A stretch of DNA of 64,000 nt from a bacterium (GCA_031082145.1 JAVHLP010000004.1:62001-126000); one strand, 5' to 3'. Shown: positions 1 to 9,338, counted from the stretch's first letter. Notes: generated by a model not told the origin, from the letters alone. Translations and numbers: made by a program.

Positions 1-1
1 C

Positions 2-1570
2 TACCGTCGTGCCGCCCGTCTCATCCAGGGGCTGGATGAGCCGGTGGGCCGGTTGGTGGACGAGGGCCGGCTGCGGGCCTTGCCGGGGATCGGCCAGGCC
101 CTGGAGGCCAAGATCACCGAGCTGGTCCGCACCGGTACTTGCCGGTACCTGGAGGACCTGCGGCAGCAGATCCCGCCCGGTCTGCGGCAGGTCATGGCCG
201 TGTCCGGGGTCGGTCCCCGCACTGCCATCCTGCTCCACCGCGAACTGGGGGTGGCCGACCTGGAGGGACTGGAGGCGGCCGCCCGGGCCGGGCGGCTGCG
301 GGAGCTGCCCCGGCTGGGTCCCCGGCGGGAGGAGGCCATTCTGGACGGAGTGGCCCGGGTCCGCGCCCGAGGTGGCCTTATCCCCCTGGCCGTGGCCCGC
401 CCCTTGGCCCTAGGCGTGGCCCGGGTGCTCGGGGAAGATCCGGCGGTCGCCCGGGTGGAGGCGGTGGGCGGAGTCCGGCGCTGGTGCGAGGTTGTGGAAC
501 GGGTGGTGCTGCTGGCTACCGGACCCGATCCCGGGCGAGTCGGTGAAGTTTTCAGGGCCCTTGGTGCCCCGCGGACGGTCGAACTCGAGGTCGTGGACGA
601 GCGGGAGTTCCCCCTGGCCCTGGTCCGGTTGACGGGCAGTGACGGCCACTGGCGGCGTCTCCAGGAGCGGGCCCGGGGCCTGGGGCTCGACCTGGACGGC
701 CGGGGTCTGTGCCGGGGCGGGCAACGGGTGGAGATCGCCGGCGAGGACGATCTCTACCGGCAGCTCGGCCTCCCCGCCGTCCCGCCCGAACTGCGCGAGG
801 ATGACGGGGAAGTGGAGGCGGCCCTGGCCGGCACCCTGCCCCGCCTGGTGGAAGCAGGCGATATCCGGGGCGACCTGCATGCCCACACCGACTGGAGCGA
901 TGGGCAGGCGTCGCTGGAGCGGATGGCGGCTGTCGCCCGGGACCGGGGCTACGGTTACCTGGCGGTGACCGATCACAGCCGGTCCCTGGCCATGGCCCGC
1001 GGCCTGGACGAGAACCGGCTGCGGCAGCAGGTCGAGGCCATCGCCGTCCTGAACCGCGAACTCGCTCCTTTCCGCCTGCTCACCGGGATCGAGGTCGACA
1101 TCCTGGCCGATGGGAGCCTGGACCTGCCCGATTCGGTGCTGGCCGAACTGGACGTGGTGGTAGCCAGCGTACACTCGCGGTTCCGGCTGGACCGGCAGGC
1201 CATGACGGCCCGTTTCCTGCGGGCCATGGAGAACCCGCGGGTAGACTGCATCGGCCACCTCACCGGTCGCCTGATCGGAGAGCGGGATCCTTACGAACTG
1301 GACCTGGACGCCGTGCTCGAGGCCTGCGCCCGAACCGGCACCTGGCTGGAGATCAACGCCTCGCCCCACCGCCTGGACGTGGGCGGGCAACTGGCCCGAG
1401 AAGCCCGGGAGCGGGGAGTCGGGCTGGCCCTGGGCACCGACGCCCACGCCCCGGTCTGCCTGGAGGACATGGCCTGGGGCGTGGCCACCGCCCGGCGGGC
1501 CTGGCTACGGCCGGAGGACATCGTCAACAGCCGTCCCTGGCAGGATCTTGTGGACCGGCGGGGGAGGTGA
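2..1570 (+). CDS. polX: PolX-family protein with PHP domain, 5' end outside the window, polymerase site degenerate
   Basis: The frame is open from base 2 and the first codons already read as the N-terminal helix-hairpin-helix part of PolX, so the true start lies upstream. Order: HhH repeats, a nucleotidyltransferase-like middle, and a C-terminal PHP phosphoesterase domain. PHP metal ligands look intact (DLHAHTDWSDG, VTDHS, GIEVDI, VASVHS, IGHLTGR, GTDAHAP). In the polymerase part the usual GSxRRxxETxGDxD reads GGVRRWCEVVERVV, so both catalytic aspartates are replaced, and the third, normally in a VDLR-type strand, reads VELEVV. I infer a protein that keeps nuclease/phosphatase activity but not DNA synthesis. 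The next gene overlaps its stop by 4 bp. Confidence 0.88.
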   Translation, partial: YRRAARLIQGLDEPVGRLVDEGRLRALPGIGQALEAKITELVRTGTCRYLEDLRQQIPPGLRQVMAVSGVGPRTAILLHRELGVADLEGLEAAARAGRLRELPRLGPRREEAILDGVARVRARGGLIPLAVARPLALGVARVLGEDPAVARVEAVGGVRRWCEVVERVVLLATGPDPGRVGEVFRALGAPRTVELEVVDEREFPLALVRLTGSDGHWRRLQERARGLGLDLDGRGLCRGGQRVEIAGEDDLYRQLGLPAVPPELREDDGEVEAALAGTLPRLVEAGDIRGDLHAHTDWSDGQASLERMAAVARDRGYGYLAVTDHSRSLAMARGLDENRLRQQVEAIAVLNRELAPFRLLTGIEVDILADGSLDLPDSVLAELDVVVASVHSRFRLDRQAMTARFLRAMENPRVDCIGHLTGRLIGERDPYELDLDAVLEACARTGTWLEINASPHRLDVGGQLAREARERGVGLALGTDAHAPVCLEDMAWGVATARRAWLRPEDIVNSRPWQDLVDRRGR

Positions 1571-2517
1571 GCCCGCTGCCTGCCGTCTTCTTCCTGTTCG
1601 TTGACGGGCTGGGCCTGGGCCGGCCCGACCCGGCCGTCAACCCCCTGGTGGGTGGCGGCCTGCCGTGGCTGACCGCCATCGCCGGCCGGTCGCTGGCGGC
1701 GGGTCCCTGGATGCCGGGGATCTCCTACCGGGCCGAGTTGCCCGGGGGACTCCGGCCGGCCGCGCTGGTGGCCTGCGACGCCGGGCTGGGGGTGGAGGGC
1801 CTGCCCCAGAGCGCCACCGGGCAGGCCGCCCTCTTCACCGGGGTCAACGCCGCAGCCCTGGTGGGCCGGCATGTCAACGCCTATCCCACCGGCCGCCTGA
1901 AGGATCTCATCGACTCCCGGAGCTTGTTCCGGCGGGCCGCCGAGGCCGGCCGGCGGGTGACGTTCGCCAACGCCTTCAGCCCGGAGTACTTTGAACTGGT
2001 GGCGACAAGACGGCTCCGGCACTCGGCCAGCACACTGGCCGTGCTGGCGGCCGGCCTGGTCTTGCGGGATCTCGAGCAGTTGCGGGCGGGGCAGGCTGTC
2101 TACCAGGACATCACCAACCGGGCCCTCATCGCCCGGGGTCACCAGGTGCCCCTGGTGGAGCCTGCCCAGGCCGGGCGGAACGCGGCGGCGGTGGCGGGAG
2201 GTCATGACCTCACCGTCTTTGAGTACTTCCAGACCGACCTGGCGGGCCACCGGGCCGACCCGGCCGCGGCCCGCCGGGTGTTGGAGGTGCTGGACGGCTT
2301 CCTGGGGGGGCTCCTGGAGGGTCTGGACTCCTCGCGGCACTTGCTGGCGCTGGCGGCGGACCATGGTAACATTGAGGACCTGGCCGTCGCCACCCATACC
2401 ATGAATCCCGTTCCCGCCCTCTTCCTCGGCGAGGGGGCGGAGGCGGCCGCCGCCGGGGTATCCTCGATCACCGATCTGGCTCCCGCCATCCTGGGTCACC
2501 TGGGGGTGCCGGCGTGA
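1567..2517 (+). CDS. Alkaline phosphatase/phosphoglycerate mutase-superfamily metalloenzyme
   Basis: This 316-residue protein has the core motifs of the metalloenzyme superfamily that includes phosphopentomutase and cofactor-independent phosphoglycerate mutase. FVDGLGLG near the N-terminus is the first metal site, SATGQAALFTG carries the candidate Ser/Thr nucleophile, and DLAGH and ADHGNIED are late metal ligands. The substrate cannot be read from the sequence. GTG start within the stop of the PolX-like gene; its own stop overlaps the mutS2 start by 4 bp, so the three genes are probably translationally coupled. Confidence 0.8.
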   Translation: MSPLPAVFFLFVDGLGLGRPDPAVNPLVGGGLPWLTAIAGRSLAAGPWMPGISYRAELPGGLRPAALVACDAGLGVEGLPQSATGQAALFTGVNAAALVGRHVNAYPTGRLKDLIDSRSLFRRAAEAGRRVTFANAFSPEYFELVATRRLRHSASTLAVLAAGLVLRDLEQLRAGQAVYQDITNRALIARGHQVPLVEPAQAGRNAAAVAGGHDLTVFEYFQTDLAGHRADPAAARRVLEVLDGFLGGLLEGLDSSRHLLALAADHGNIEDLAVATHTMNPVPALFLGEGAEAAAAGVSSITDLAPAILGHLGVPA

Positions 2518-4892
2518 ACCCGCGAACCCTGGAGACCCTGGAGTTTGACCGGGTGCGGGACCTGCTGGCCGAGCGGGCGTCCTTCTCATTGGGAGTCGAG
2601 TTGGGCCGGGACCTGGTCCCGTGCGCTGAGGCGGAAGAGGTGGCCGTCCGCCAGGAGGAGACGGCCGAGGCCAGGGAGATCCTGGACCGGGGGGCAGCCC
2701 CGCCGCTGGGGGGATTGCATGACGTCCGCGAAGCGGCGGGCCGGGCCGGGCGGGGAGGCCGCCTGAACCCTGCCGAACTGCTGGCCATCGCCGACACGGT
2801 GCAGGGCGGCAGCCGGCTGAAGCGGTTCCTGCAGGGCCGGCGGGAGACCGTACCCCGCCTGGCCGGCCGGGCCGGTTTCGAACCTCCCCTAACGCTGGCG
2901 CAGACCATCAACCGCTGCATCGATGAACAGGGTGGGGTGGCCGACGCGGCGAGCCCGGAACTGGCCCGGGTGCGCCGGCGGCTGCGGGTCGTCCAGGACC
3001 GGGTTCGCTCGGCCTTGGAGAGCCTGGTGCGGTCATCCGAGATGCAGCGGTACCTGCAGGAACCGATTATAACCATGCGGCAGAACCGCTTTGTGATCCC
3101 CGTCCGCCAGGAATACCGCAGCCGGGTGCCGGGGGTTGTGCACGACCAGTCGGCCAGCGGCGCCACCGTGTTCGTGGAGCCCCTGCGGGTGCTGGAGCTG
3201 AACAACGAGCTGAGGAGCTTGGAGGCCGAGGAACGGGAGGAAGTGGACCGCATCCTGGCCGCCCTCAGCGCGGCGGTAGGCGAGGTGGCGGGGGAACTCG
3301 AGCGCCTGGTGGCGGCGGCCGGTCACCTCGACCACGTTTTCGCCCGGGCCCGGCTCGCCCGGGACCTGGAGGCGGTCCGACCGGAGGCCGATAACGCCGG
3401 ATACCTGGAGTTGATAGCGGCCCGCCACCCCCTGTTGCGACCGGAAGGGGGGGAAGTAGTGCCCATTGACATCCGGCTGGGCCGGGACTTCCAGACCATG
3501 GTGATCACCGGGCCCAACACCGGGGGTAAGACGGTCACCCTGAAGACGGTGGGCCTGCTCGCCTTGATGTACCAGTCCGGACTGCAGCTTCCGGCCGGGG
3601 CCGGCAGCCGGATGCCGGTCTACCGGGGCATCTACTGCGATATCGGTGACGAGCAGAGTATCGAGCAAAACCTCTCCACCTTCTCCGGGCATCTCACCAA
3701 CATCCTGGGCATCCTGCCCGGGGCCGGCCCCGGTTCGCTGGTCCTCTTGGACGAGGTGGGGGCCGGCACCGACCCGCGAGAGGGATCGGTCCTGGCCATG
3801 GCCCTGCTCGAGCGGCTGCAGGCGGCGGGCGCCCATACCGTGGCCACCACCCACTACGGCGAACTGAAGCTGTTCGCCCACGCCTCCCCCGGCATGGTCA
3901 ACGCCTCGGTGGAGTTCGACCCCGAGACCCTGCGGCCGACCTTCCGCCTGCTGACCGGGGTGCCCGGCCGCTCCAACGCATTGGACATAGCCGTGCGGCT
4001 GGGACTCGGGCCGGACCTGGCCGCCCGGGCCCGCCGGTTCTTGTCCCGCGACGAGGTGGCGGTGGACGATCTGCTGCGGGACGTGGAGCGCGAGCGGGCG
4101 GCCCTGGTGGAGGAACGGCGGCGGCTGGAGGTGGCGGCCCGGGATGCCGAGGAGATGAGGCGCCGGCTGGAGGAGCTGCTGGCGACGGCCCGGGCCCGGG
4201 ATCGCGAGGCCGTGGAGAAAAACCGCCGGGAACTGCGGGAGATCCTGGCCCGGGCCCGGCGGCAGGTGGAGGCGGCGGTCAGGGAGCTCAAGGAAACCCG
4301 GCAGGAGGCTGCCCGGAGCGACCGGGGGACGGCGGAGGCGGTGCGGCGGGCGCGCCGGTCCCTGGAGGGACTGGAGGCCGAGGCGGCGGGCGGGATCGAG
4401 GAGCTCCTGGCCGCCCCGGCCCCGACGGGCGAACCACTGGAGCCAGGTGAGCTGAAGCCAGGGCTGGAGGTGTTGGTCCAGAGCCTGGGCCTGGCAGGAG
4501 TGGTGTTGGAGGCCGGCGAGCCGGTTCAGGTGCAAATAGGAGCAGTCCGGGTCGTTGTCCCCCGGTCCGACCTGGCCCGGGCCGCGGCTCCGGCGCCGGC
4601 TCGGCGGGAGCGGGTCGCCGGCCCGGAACTGGAGAAGGCCACCTCGGTCGCGCCCGAGCTACACCTACGCGGGCTGACCGTCGAGGAAGCCCTGGAGCGC
4701 CTGGACAAGTACCTGGACGACGCCTGCCTGGCCGGGTTGGCCCGGGTGCGGGTGGTGCACGGCAAGGGCACCGGCACCTTGCGGGGGGCGGTTCGGGCCT
4801 GTCTGGAAGCTCACCCCCGCGTCACCGGCGTCCGGCCGGGTGAGCCCGGGGAAGGCGGCGACGGCGTCACCGTGGCCGAGCTTGCTACCTAG
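2514..4892 (+). CDS. mutS2: MutS2 endonuclease/ribosome-rescue ATPase
   Basis: At 792 residues this is full length for MutS2. It has the clamp/lever region, an ABC ATPase with Walker A GPNTGGKT (about residue 334) and Walker B LVLLDEVGAGTD, a long charged coiled coil (about 520-640), and a C-terminal Smr nuclease domain from LHLRGLTVEEA to VVHGKGTGTLR. MutS2 family members suppress recombination and, in Bacillus, act on collided ribosomes; which role applies here is not visible. GTG start. Its 3' end overlaps the convergent penicillin-binding protein gene by 8 bp. Confidence 0.95.
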   Translation: MNPRTLETLEFDRVRDLLAERASFSLGVELGRDLVPCAEAEEVAVRQEETAEAREILDRGAAPPLGGLHDVREAAGRAGRGGRLNPAELLAIADTVQGGSRLKRFLQGRRETVPRLAGRAGFEPPLTLAQTINRCIDEQGGVADAASPELARVRRRLRVVQDRVRSALESLVRSSEMQRYLQEPIITMRQNRFVIPVRQEYRSRVPGVVHDQSASGATVFVEPLRVLELNNELRSLEAEEREEVDRILAALSAAVGEVAGELERLVAAAGHLDHVFARARLARDLEAVRPEADNAGYLELIAARHPLLRPEGGEVVPIDIRLGRDFQTMVITGPNTGGKTVTLKTVGLLALMYQSGLQLPAGAGSRMPVYRGIYCDIGDEQSIEQNLSTFSGHLTNILGILPGAGPGSLVLLDEVGAGTDPREGSVLAMALLERLQAAGAHTVATTHYGELKLFAHASPGMVNASVEFDPETLRPTFRLLTGVPGRSNALDIAVRLGLGPDLAARARRFLSRDEVAVDDLLRDVERERAALVEERRRLEVAARDAEEMRRRLEELLATARARDREAVEKNRRELREILARARRQVEAAVRELKETRQEAARSDRGTAEAVRRARRSLEGLEAEAAGGIEELLAAPAPTGEPLEPGELKPGLEVLVQSLGLAGVVLEAGEPVQVQIGAVRVVVPRSDLARAAAPAPARRERVAGPELEKATSVAPELHLRGLTVEEALERLDKYLDDACLAGLARVRVVHGKGTGTLRGAVRACLEAHPRVTGVRPGEPGEGGDGVTVAELAT

Positions 4893-7482
4893 TAGGGCCG
4901 GTGTAGGGCCGGATAATGAGGTTGCCGGTCATGCGATCCCAGTTGGGCCCCGAGAACACTGCCGAGTAGAACTCGAAAGTACCTTCCTCCTCGGCGATGA
5001 ATTCCACGATGACCGGCTTTTGGGCCAGCACCAGGGCGTGGATGCCAAAGGCGGGCAGGGCGAAACCATGGTTGACGTCGGTGGACTCCAGGTGCAGCCG
5101 AACCTTGTCGCCGAGGTCGACCACTATCTCCCGGGGGCTGAACTCGTAACGCCATGCGTATACCTTGATGTTCCTGACCGGTCCGGGGTAGGGCGGTCCC
5201 GTCTCCCGGGGGGAGTGGAAGGGGCAGAACTCCCGGGGCGCTTCCACCGAGGCGTCGGCGGGAACGTAGGTGACCATCCGCTCCGTCCTCTCATGCAGGG
5301 TTGTGAAGGGGACCCAGGGCCTGCTCCGCTGGATCGCCAGCCGGGTCACGGGATTGGGGCACCAGTGGCTAGCCAGATAGCTGGGATGGTCGCCGCAGAC
5401 GGTGGCCAGGACGTGAACATCGCAGGTGTCTGCCGGCTCGGTTCCCTTCACGAAGTACTCCACCCGGCGCTCGTGAGGCGGGCAGAGCGATCCCGGCAGC
5501 TTGCCGGAGCGGGTGCAGACCTCCACCTCCACGATGTTCCGGGGCCGTTCGAAGGCTGCCGGCGGGGTATCCTTGAGGGCCACCATGGCCACGTCCCTCC
5601 AGATGGGGGCGCCGTAAGTGCCGCCCCACACTCCGCCCATGTTCTTGGGCTGGTCGTAGCCCATCCACACCGCCCCGACGAAGTCGGGTGTGTAGCCGAC
5701 CCACCAGGCGTCATGGTTCTCGCTGGTGGTCCCCGTCTTGCCGGCCGCCGGGCGGCCGCCGGGCAGTCGGGCGGTGGTGCCCGTGCCCCACTCGATGGTG
5801 GACTGGAGCATGCTGTTCATCAGAAAGGCGGTTTCCTCGCGGATGGCGACCTCCCGCCGCGGTCGGTTCTCCTCCAGCACGTTGCCATGGCGATCCTCCA
5901 CCCGCAGGATGGCGATGGGGTCGACCCGGTAGCCGCCGTTGGCGAAGGCGGAGAAGCCCCGCGCCATCTCCAGGCTGGTCGTACCCCGGGTCAGCGCTCC
6001 CAACGCCAGCGACAAGGTGTAGTCGGTGTTGCCCTGGGCATCCCGCTCCACCAGGCTGTCGATGCCGAGGCGGCGGGCATACGCGAAGCCGGTGCGGATG
6101 CCCACCTTCTCCAGCACCTTGACCGCCATGGTGTTGATGGAGAGGGCCAGGCCCTCGCGGTAGGGGGTCAGCCCTCGGTACAACTGGTTGAAGTTCTCAA
6201 AGGTCCACTCCGTGCCGTCGGTCAGGGCATACGTGGTCGGCCAGTCGTCCACGATGGTGGCCGGGCTGTAGCCCATCTCCAGGGCCGCCGCGTAGATGAA
6301 CGGCTTGAAAGCCGAGCCGGTCTGGCGGTAAGCCTGCCAGGACCGGTTCAGCTTGAGCGCCTCGCCGTGCTGGCGACCTCCGACCAGGGCCAGGATGTAG
6401 CCGGTGCGAGGATCCAGGAAACTGGCTCCTACCTCGGGCTGCACCATGGGCTTGCCGGTGGCGGGATCGATCTCGCCCAGGGGGAACGGCGTGTCGAGAC
6501 GGCGGCGGACGGCTTCCTCGGCCGCGTCCTGGACGGCCGGCACCAGCGTGGTGTACACTCGCAAGCCCTCACGGTAGACCTGGGCCGGCCCGTACTTCTC
6601 CAGGAGATGATGCAGGACATAATCCACGAACCAGGGGTGCGGGTAGTCCACCGGTCGCCGCAGCCCGGCCAGTACCACCGGCTCCTCCTTGGCCTGCTGG
6701 ACTTCGGCGGCGGTCAGGTGACCGTACGTTCCCATGGCCTCCAGAACCAGGTTGCGGCGCCGCAGACCGGCCTCGAAGCTGGTGTAAGGGGAATAGAACT
6801 GAGCCGAGCGGGCCACCGCCGCCAGCATGGCTCCCTCGGCCACGGTCAGATCGGCCACGTCCTTGCCGAAGTAGACCTGGGCGGCCGCCTGGATGCCGTA
6901 AGCCTGGTGGCCGAAGAAGATCGTGTTCAGGTACATGGCCAGGATCTCTTCCTTGTGGTAGAACCGCTCCAGTTGCAGGGCCAGGAAGATCTCCTGGATC
7001 TTCCGCTTGTACGTCCGGTCCAGCGTGAGCCAGGCGTTGCGAGCCAGCTGCTGGGTGATGGTACTGGCACCCTCCTTGATGGTCCCCCCGGTGAGGTTGG
7101 CGTAGGCCGCCCGGATGATGCCCTTCGGGTCGATGCCCCGGTGGTCGAAGAACCGGTGGTCTTCCACGGCCACGAAGGCGTTGACCACGTGCCGGGGGAC
7201 CTCGTCGAGGGTCACCGGCACCCGGTGCTCGGGGCCGTGCAACTGGGTGATGAGCTGGCCATGGGCGTCGTACAGGAATGAACTCTCGCTGTTGCGCGGT
7301 TCCAGGCTGGCCAGGGCCGGCAAGTCGCGGTAAGCCTGCAACACAAAGTTACCGGCGATGCCGCCGGCGGCGAGGCAGCCGGTGATGAAGAGCACGAGAA
7401 GAAGCTTCAGGTATGACAGGCGGAACCGCCGGTGCCGGGTCCGGCCCTTGCCGGCGGCCGCGGCTTGAGACCTGCGCGCCAA
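4885..7482 (-). CDS. Class A penicillin-binding protein (PBP1A type) with C-terminal cupredoxin domain
   Basis: An 865-residue bifunctional peptidoglycan synthase. One N-terminal membrane helix (about 24-48) precedes a GT51 glycosyltransferase domain (EDHRFFDH with catalytic Glu107; TITQQLARN) and a transpeptidase domain with SAFK (Ser390), SIN (448-450) and KTGT (582-585). The Cys-rich tail to about 760 resembles other clostridial PBP1A proteins. Unusually, residues about 769-861 continue in frame as a cytochrome c oxidase subunit II-like cupredoxin domain: the strand after YEFSPREI, DVNHGFALP with His805, and a final DRMTGNLII. The CuA loop reads FYSAVFSGPNWDRM, so both CuA cysteines and the second histidine are missing. 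TTG start after GGGGGAGGA. Confidence 0.93.
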   Translation of the reverse strand: MARRSQAAAAGKGRTRHRRFRLSYLKLLLVLFITGCLAAGGIAGNFVLQAYRDLPALASLEPRNSESSFLYDAHGQLITQLHGPEHRVPVTLDEVPRHVVNAFVAVEDHRFFDHRGIDPKGIIRAAYANLTGGTIKEGASTITQQLARNAWLTLDRTYKRKIQEIFLALQLERFYHKEEILAMYLNTIFFGHQAYGIQAAAQVYFGKDVADLTVAEGAMLAAVARSAQFYSPYTSFEAGLRRRNLVLEAMGTYGHLTAAEVQQAKEEPVVLAGLRRPVDYPHPWFVDYVLHHLLEKYGPAQVYREGLRVYTTLVPAVQDAAEEAVRRRLDTPFPLGEIDPATGKPMVQPEVGASFLDPRTGYILALVGGRQHGEALKLNRSWQAYRQTGSAFKPFIYAAALEMGYSPATIVDDWPTTYALTDGTEWTFENFNQLYRGLTPYREGLALSINTMAVKVLEKVGIRTGFAYARRLGIDSLVERDAQGNTDYTLSLALGALTRGTTSLEMARGFSAFANGGYRVDPIAILRVEDRHGNVLEENRPRREVAIREETAFLMNSMLQSTIEWGTGTTARLPGGRPAAGKTGTTSENHDAWWVGYTPDFVGAVWMGYDQPKNMGGVWGGTYGAPIWRDVAMVALKDTPPAAFERPRNIVEVEVCTRSGKLPGSLCPPHERRVEYFVKGTEPADTCDVHVLATVCGDHPSYLASHWCPNPVTRLAIQRSRPWVPFTTLHERTERMVTYVPADASVEAPREFCPFHSPRETGPPYPGPVRNIKVYAWRYEFSPREIVVDLGDKVRLHLESTDVNHGFALPAFGIHALVLAQKPVIVEFIAEEEGTFEFYSAVFSGPNWDRMTGNLIIRPYTGPTR

Positions 7483-7517
7483 GTCCGAGTTCCTCCCCCG
7501 GCAGCGTAAGCTGTTTC

Positions 7518-7547
7518 ATTCTACTCGAAACGGCCGGTCACTGTCAA
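7518..7547 (-). promoter_or_regulatory. Sigma-A promoter of the penicillin-binding protein gene
   Basis: On the minus strand TTGACA (-35) and TAGAAT (-10) are separated by 18 bp, about 35 bp upstream of the TTG start and its SD. It is an almost consensus housekeeping promoter. Confidence 0.75.
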
Positions 7548-7590
7548 ACCGCGGGCTGGCCCGGCCATAGCTGAACCGCAGCTACATGGC

Positions 7591-8136
7591 CTATTGCTGC
7601 CGAGTGGCACGCCGGGGCAGCAACATGCCGACCCGGCGCCGGTACTCCCGGTGCCCCTCGCCGAACTCCCGTCTGAGGATCAGCGCTTCCTCCACCCAGG
7701 CCTGGAAGACGATGACGCCGAGGATAGGGAGCAAGGCCGCCAGGCTGGACGGGCCGCCCCAGAGCACAAACCAGCCGCCCACGAAGACAATGCCGCCGGC
7801 GTATTGAGGGTGCCGCACCACGCCGTAGGGGCCGGTGGTGACCAGCCGGCCGGGGGCGCCCAGCCCGGACGGGACCCTCTGGCGGGCGAGGTAGGAGAGG
7901 GCGTATGCCCTCAGGGCAAGACCCGCCGCGGCCAGGGGTAGTCCCAGTCCGATGCGGAGCAGGGGCGGGAACCTGGGTTGGGGGAGGAGGGGGAGAGCCA
8001 GCATGGCTAGGGCGTAGATGACGCCGGCCAAGTTGAACAGCCACCGGCCGCGCCCCGGCGCGCGGGCCGTGTACCACGAGGCCAGGGCCAGCGCGGCGGA
8101 TGGCAGCCATCCGGACAAGGCTATCAAGAGCGGCAT
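7591..8136 (-). CDS. Isoprenylcysteine carboxyl methyltransferase-like membrane protein
   Basis: About 181 residues with several hydrophobic helices and the signature of the ICMT/phospholipid methyltransferase family: LVTTGPYGVVRHPQYAG in the SAM-binding turn and EEALILRREFGEGHREY near the end. Bacterial members methylate small lipophilic or thiol substrates at the membrane; the substrate is unknown here. The ATG at 8136 is preferred over a longer upstream reading because GGAGGGAT precedes it and hydrophobic sequence starts at once. Divergent from the iron-sulfur protein gene. Confidence 0.8.
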   Translation of the reverse strand: MPLLIALSGWLPSAALALASWYTARAPGRGRWLFNLAGVIYALAMLALPLLPQPRFPPLLRIGLGLPLAAAGLALRAYALSYLARQRVPSGLGAPGRLVTTGPYGVVRHPQYAGGIVFVGGWFVLWGGPSSLAALLPILGVIVFQAWVEEALILRREFGEGHREYRRRVGMLLPRRATRQQ

Positions 8137-8227
8137 GGCAAGATCCCTCCGTCCAAGTATAGCATGCGGCCTCGATTGGAGGAAAACCCGCTGGCAGGGG
8201 GAACTCCAGCGGGAAGGGGGAGTGCTG

Positions 8228-9319
8228 GTGAAAGGGCTGGGGATGGGCAAGCGGGCCGAGCGAGTGGACGAACGGGACACCATCTTCTCCCGGATGGCGC
8301 TCGTCCCCGGCAGCCGGGTCTCGGACGACTACTACGCCCGCCATCCCGGGCGGTGGCAAGCGGACGACGCCCTGCGGGCCTTGCCGGAACTCTGCGGCCA
8401 GGGATCCCGGACTTACCACCCTGAGAACTCCCTCTACGCCCCCGCCATCTTCAGGCTGCTGGCCCGATGGCGTCCGCTGGTCGAGACGGCGGCCGCAGGA
8501 GGGGCCGGGCTCCAGGACCCCCACGCCACCAGCGAGAGACTCAAGGGATTGGCCCGCTACTACGGGGCCCATGCTGCCGGCATCACTGCTCTGGCCCCGG
8601 AGTTCACCTACAGCCACGCCGGCCGCGGGGACGACTACGGGCGGGAGATCGCACCGTCCCACCGGTACGCCCTGGTGTTCACGGTGGCCATGGACTACCG
8701 GCACCTGCTGGCCGCTCCCGGCCTGCCGGTAGTGGCCGAGTCGGCCCGCCAGTACCTGGAGGCGGCCAAGGTGGCCCTGGCCGTGGCGGCCAACGTGAGC
8801 GCGCTGGGCGGGGCAGCCCGCGCCCACCTGGACGGGAGCTACCTGGCGGTGCTGCCCCCGCTGGCCGTCCTGGCCGGCCTGGGGGAGATCGGACGGCCGG
8901 GCATCCTGGTCACGCCGGATCTCGGGCCGCGGGTCCGGCTGGGCATGGTCACCACCGACCTGCCCCTCAACGCCGACCGGCCCCGTCCGCTCGGCCTGCA
9001 GGAGTTCTGCCGGACCTGCGGCAAGTGTGCCCGGAACTGCCCCGCCCAGGCCATCAGCCGGGAACCGGCGGCGCCGGCGGCCGGCTGGCAGGTGCAAGCC
9101 GATCGGTGTTACCGCTTCTGGCGTCAGACCGGCACCGATTGTGCCATCTGCCTGATCTCCTGTCCCTACTCGCGGCCCCTCTCGCCCCTGCAGCGGCTGC
9201 TCCGGGCGGCCGCCGGCCGATCCGCCCCCGCCCGCCGGATCGCACCACGGCTGGATGACATCGTATACGGGCGCCGGCCCTTCCGGAGGTGGGCGCCGGA
9301 GTGGTTCGCCGATCCCTGA
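8228..9319 (+). CDS. Reductive dehalogenase-like double 4Fe-4S protein, cytosolic
   Basis: About 363 residues. The C-terminal part has FCRTCGKCARNCPAQAIS and, further on, CYRFWRQTGTDCAICLISCP, a pair of 4Fe-4S motifs arranged as in RdhA and QueG. The preceding part also follows RdhA: YYGAHAAGITAL, LGEIGRPGILVTP and RVRLGMVTTDLPLN. There is no twin-arginine signal peptide and no small RdhB-like membrane anchor next door. A corrinoid-dependent, non-respiratory dehalogenase or another reductase is plausible but unproven. GTG at 8228 is chosen because GGAAGGGGGAG lies at good distance; GTG at 8222 is possible. Confidence 0.7.
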   Translation: MKGLGMGKRAERVDERDTIFSRMALVPGSRVSDDYYARHPGRWQADDALRALPELCGQGSRTYHPENSLYAPAIFRLLARWRPLVETAAAGGAGLQDPHATSERLKGLARYYGAHAAGITALAPEFTYSHAGRGDDYGREIAPSHRYALVFTVAMDYRHLLAAPGLPVVAESARQYLEAAKVALAVAANVSALGGAARAHLDGSYLAVLPPLAVLAGLGEIGRPGILVTPDLGPRVRLGMVTTDLPLNADRPRPLGLQEFCRTCGKCARNCPAQAISREPAAPAAGWQVQADRCYRFWRQTGTDCAICLISCPYSRPLSPLQRLLRAAAGRSAPARRIAPRLDDIVYGRRPFRRWAPEWFADP

Positions 9320-9338
9320 GCCTTGAGGAGGCCGGACC

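Noticed and set aside
4840-7281. An 813-codon open frame on the plus strand opposite the penicillin-binding protein gene
   Set aside because: It is the mirror of a GC-rich coding frame, shows no recognisable motif, and the minus strand carries all PBP motifs with promoter and SD.
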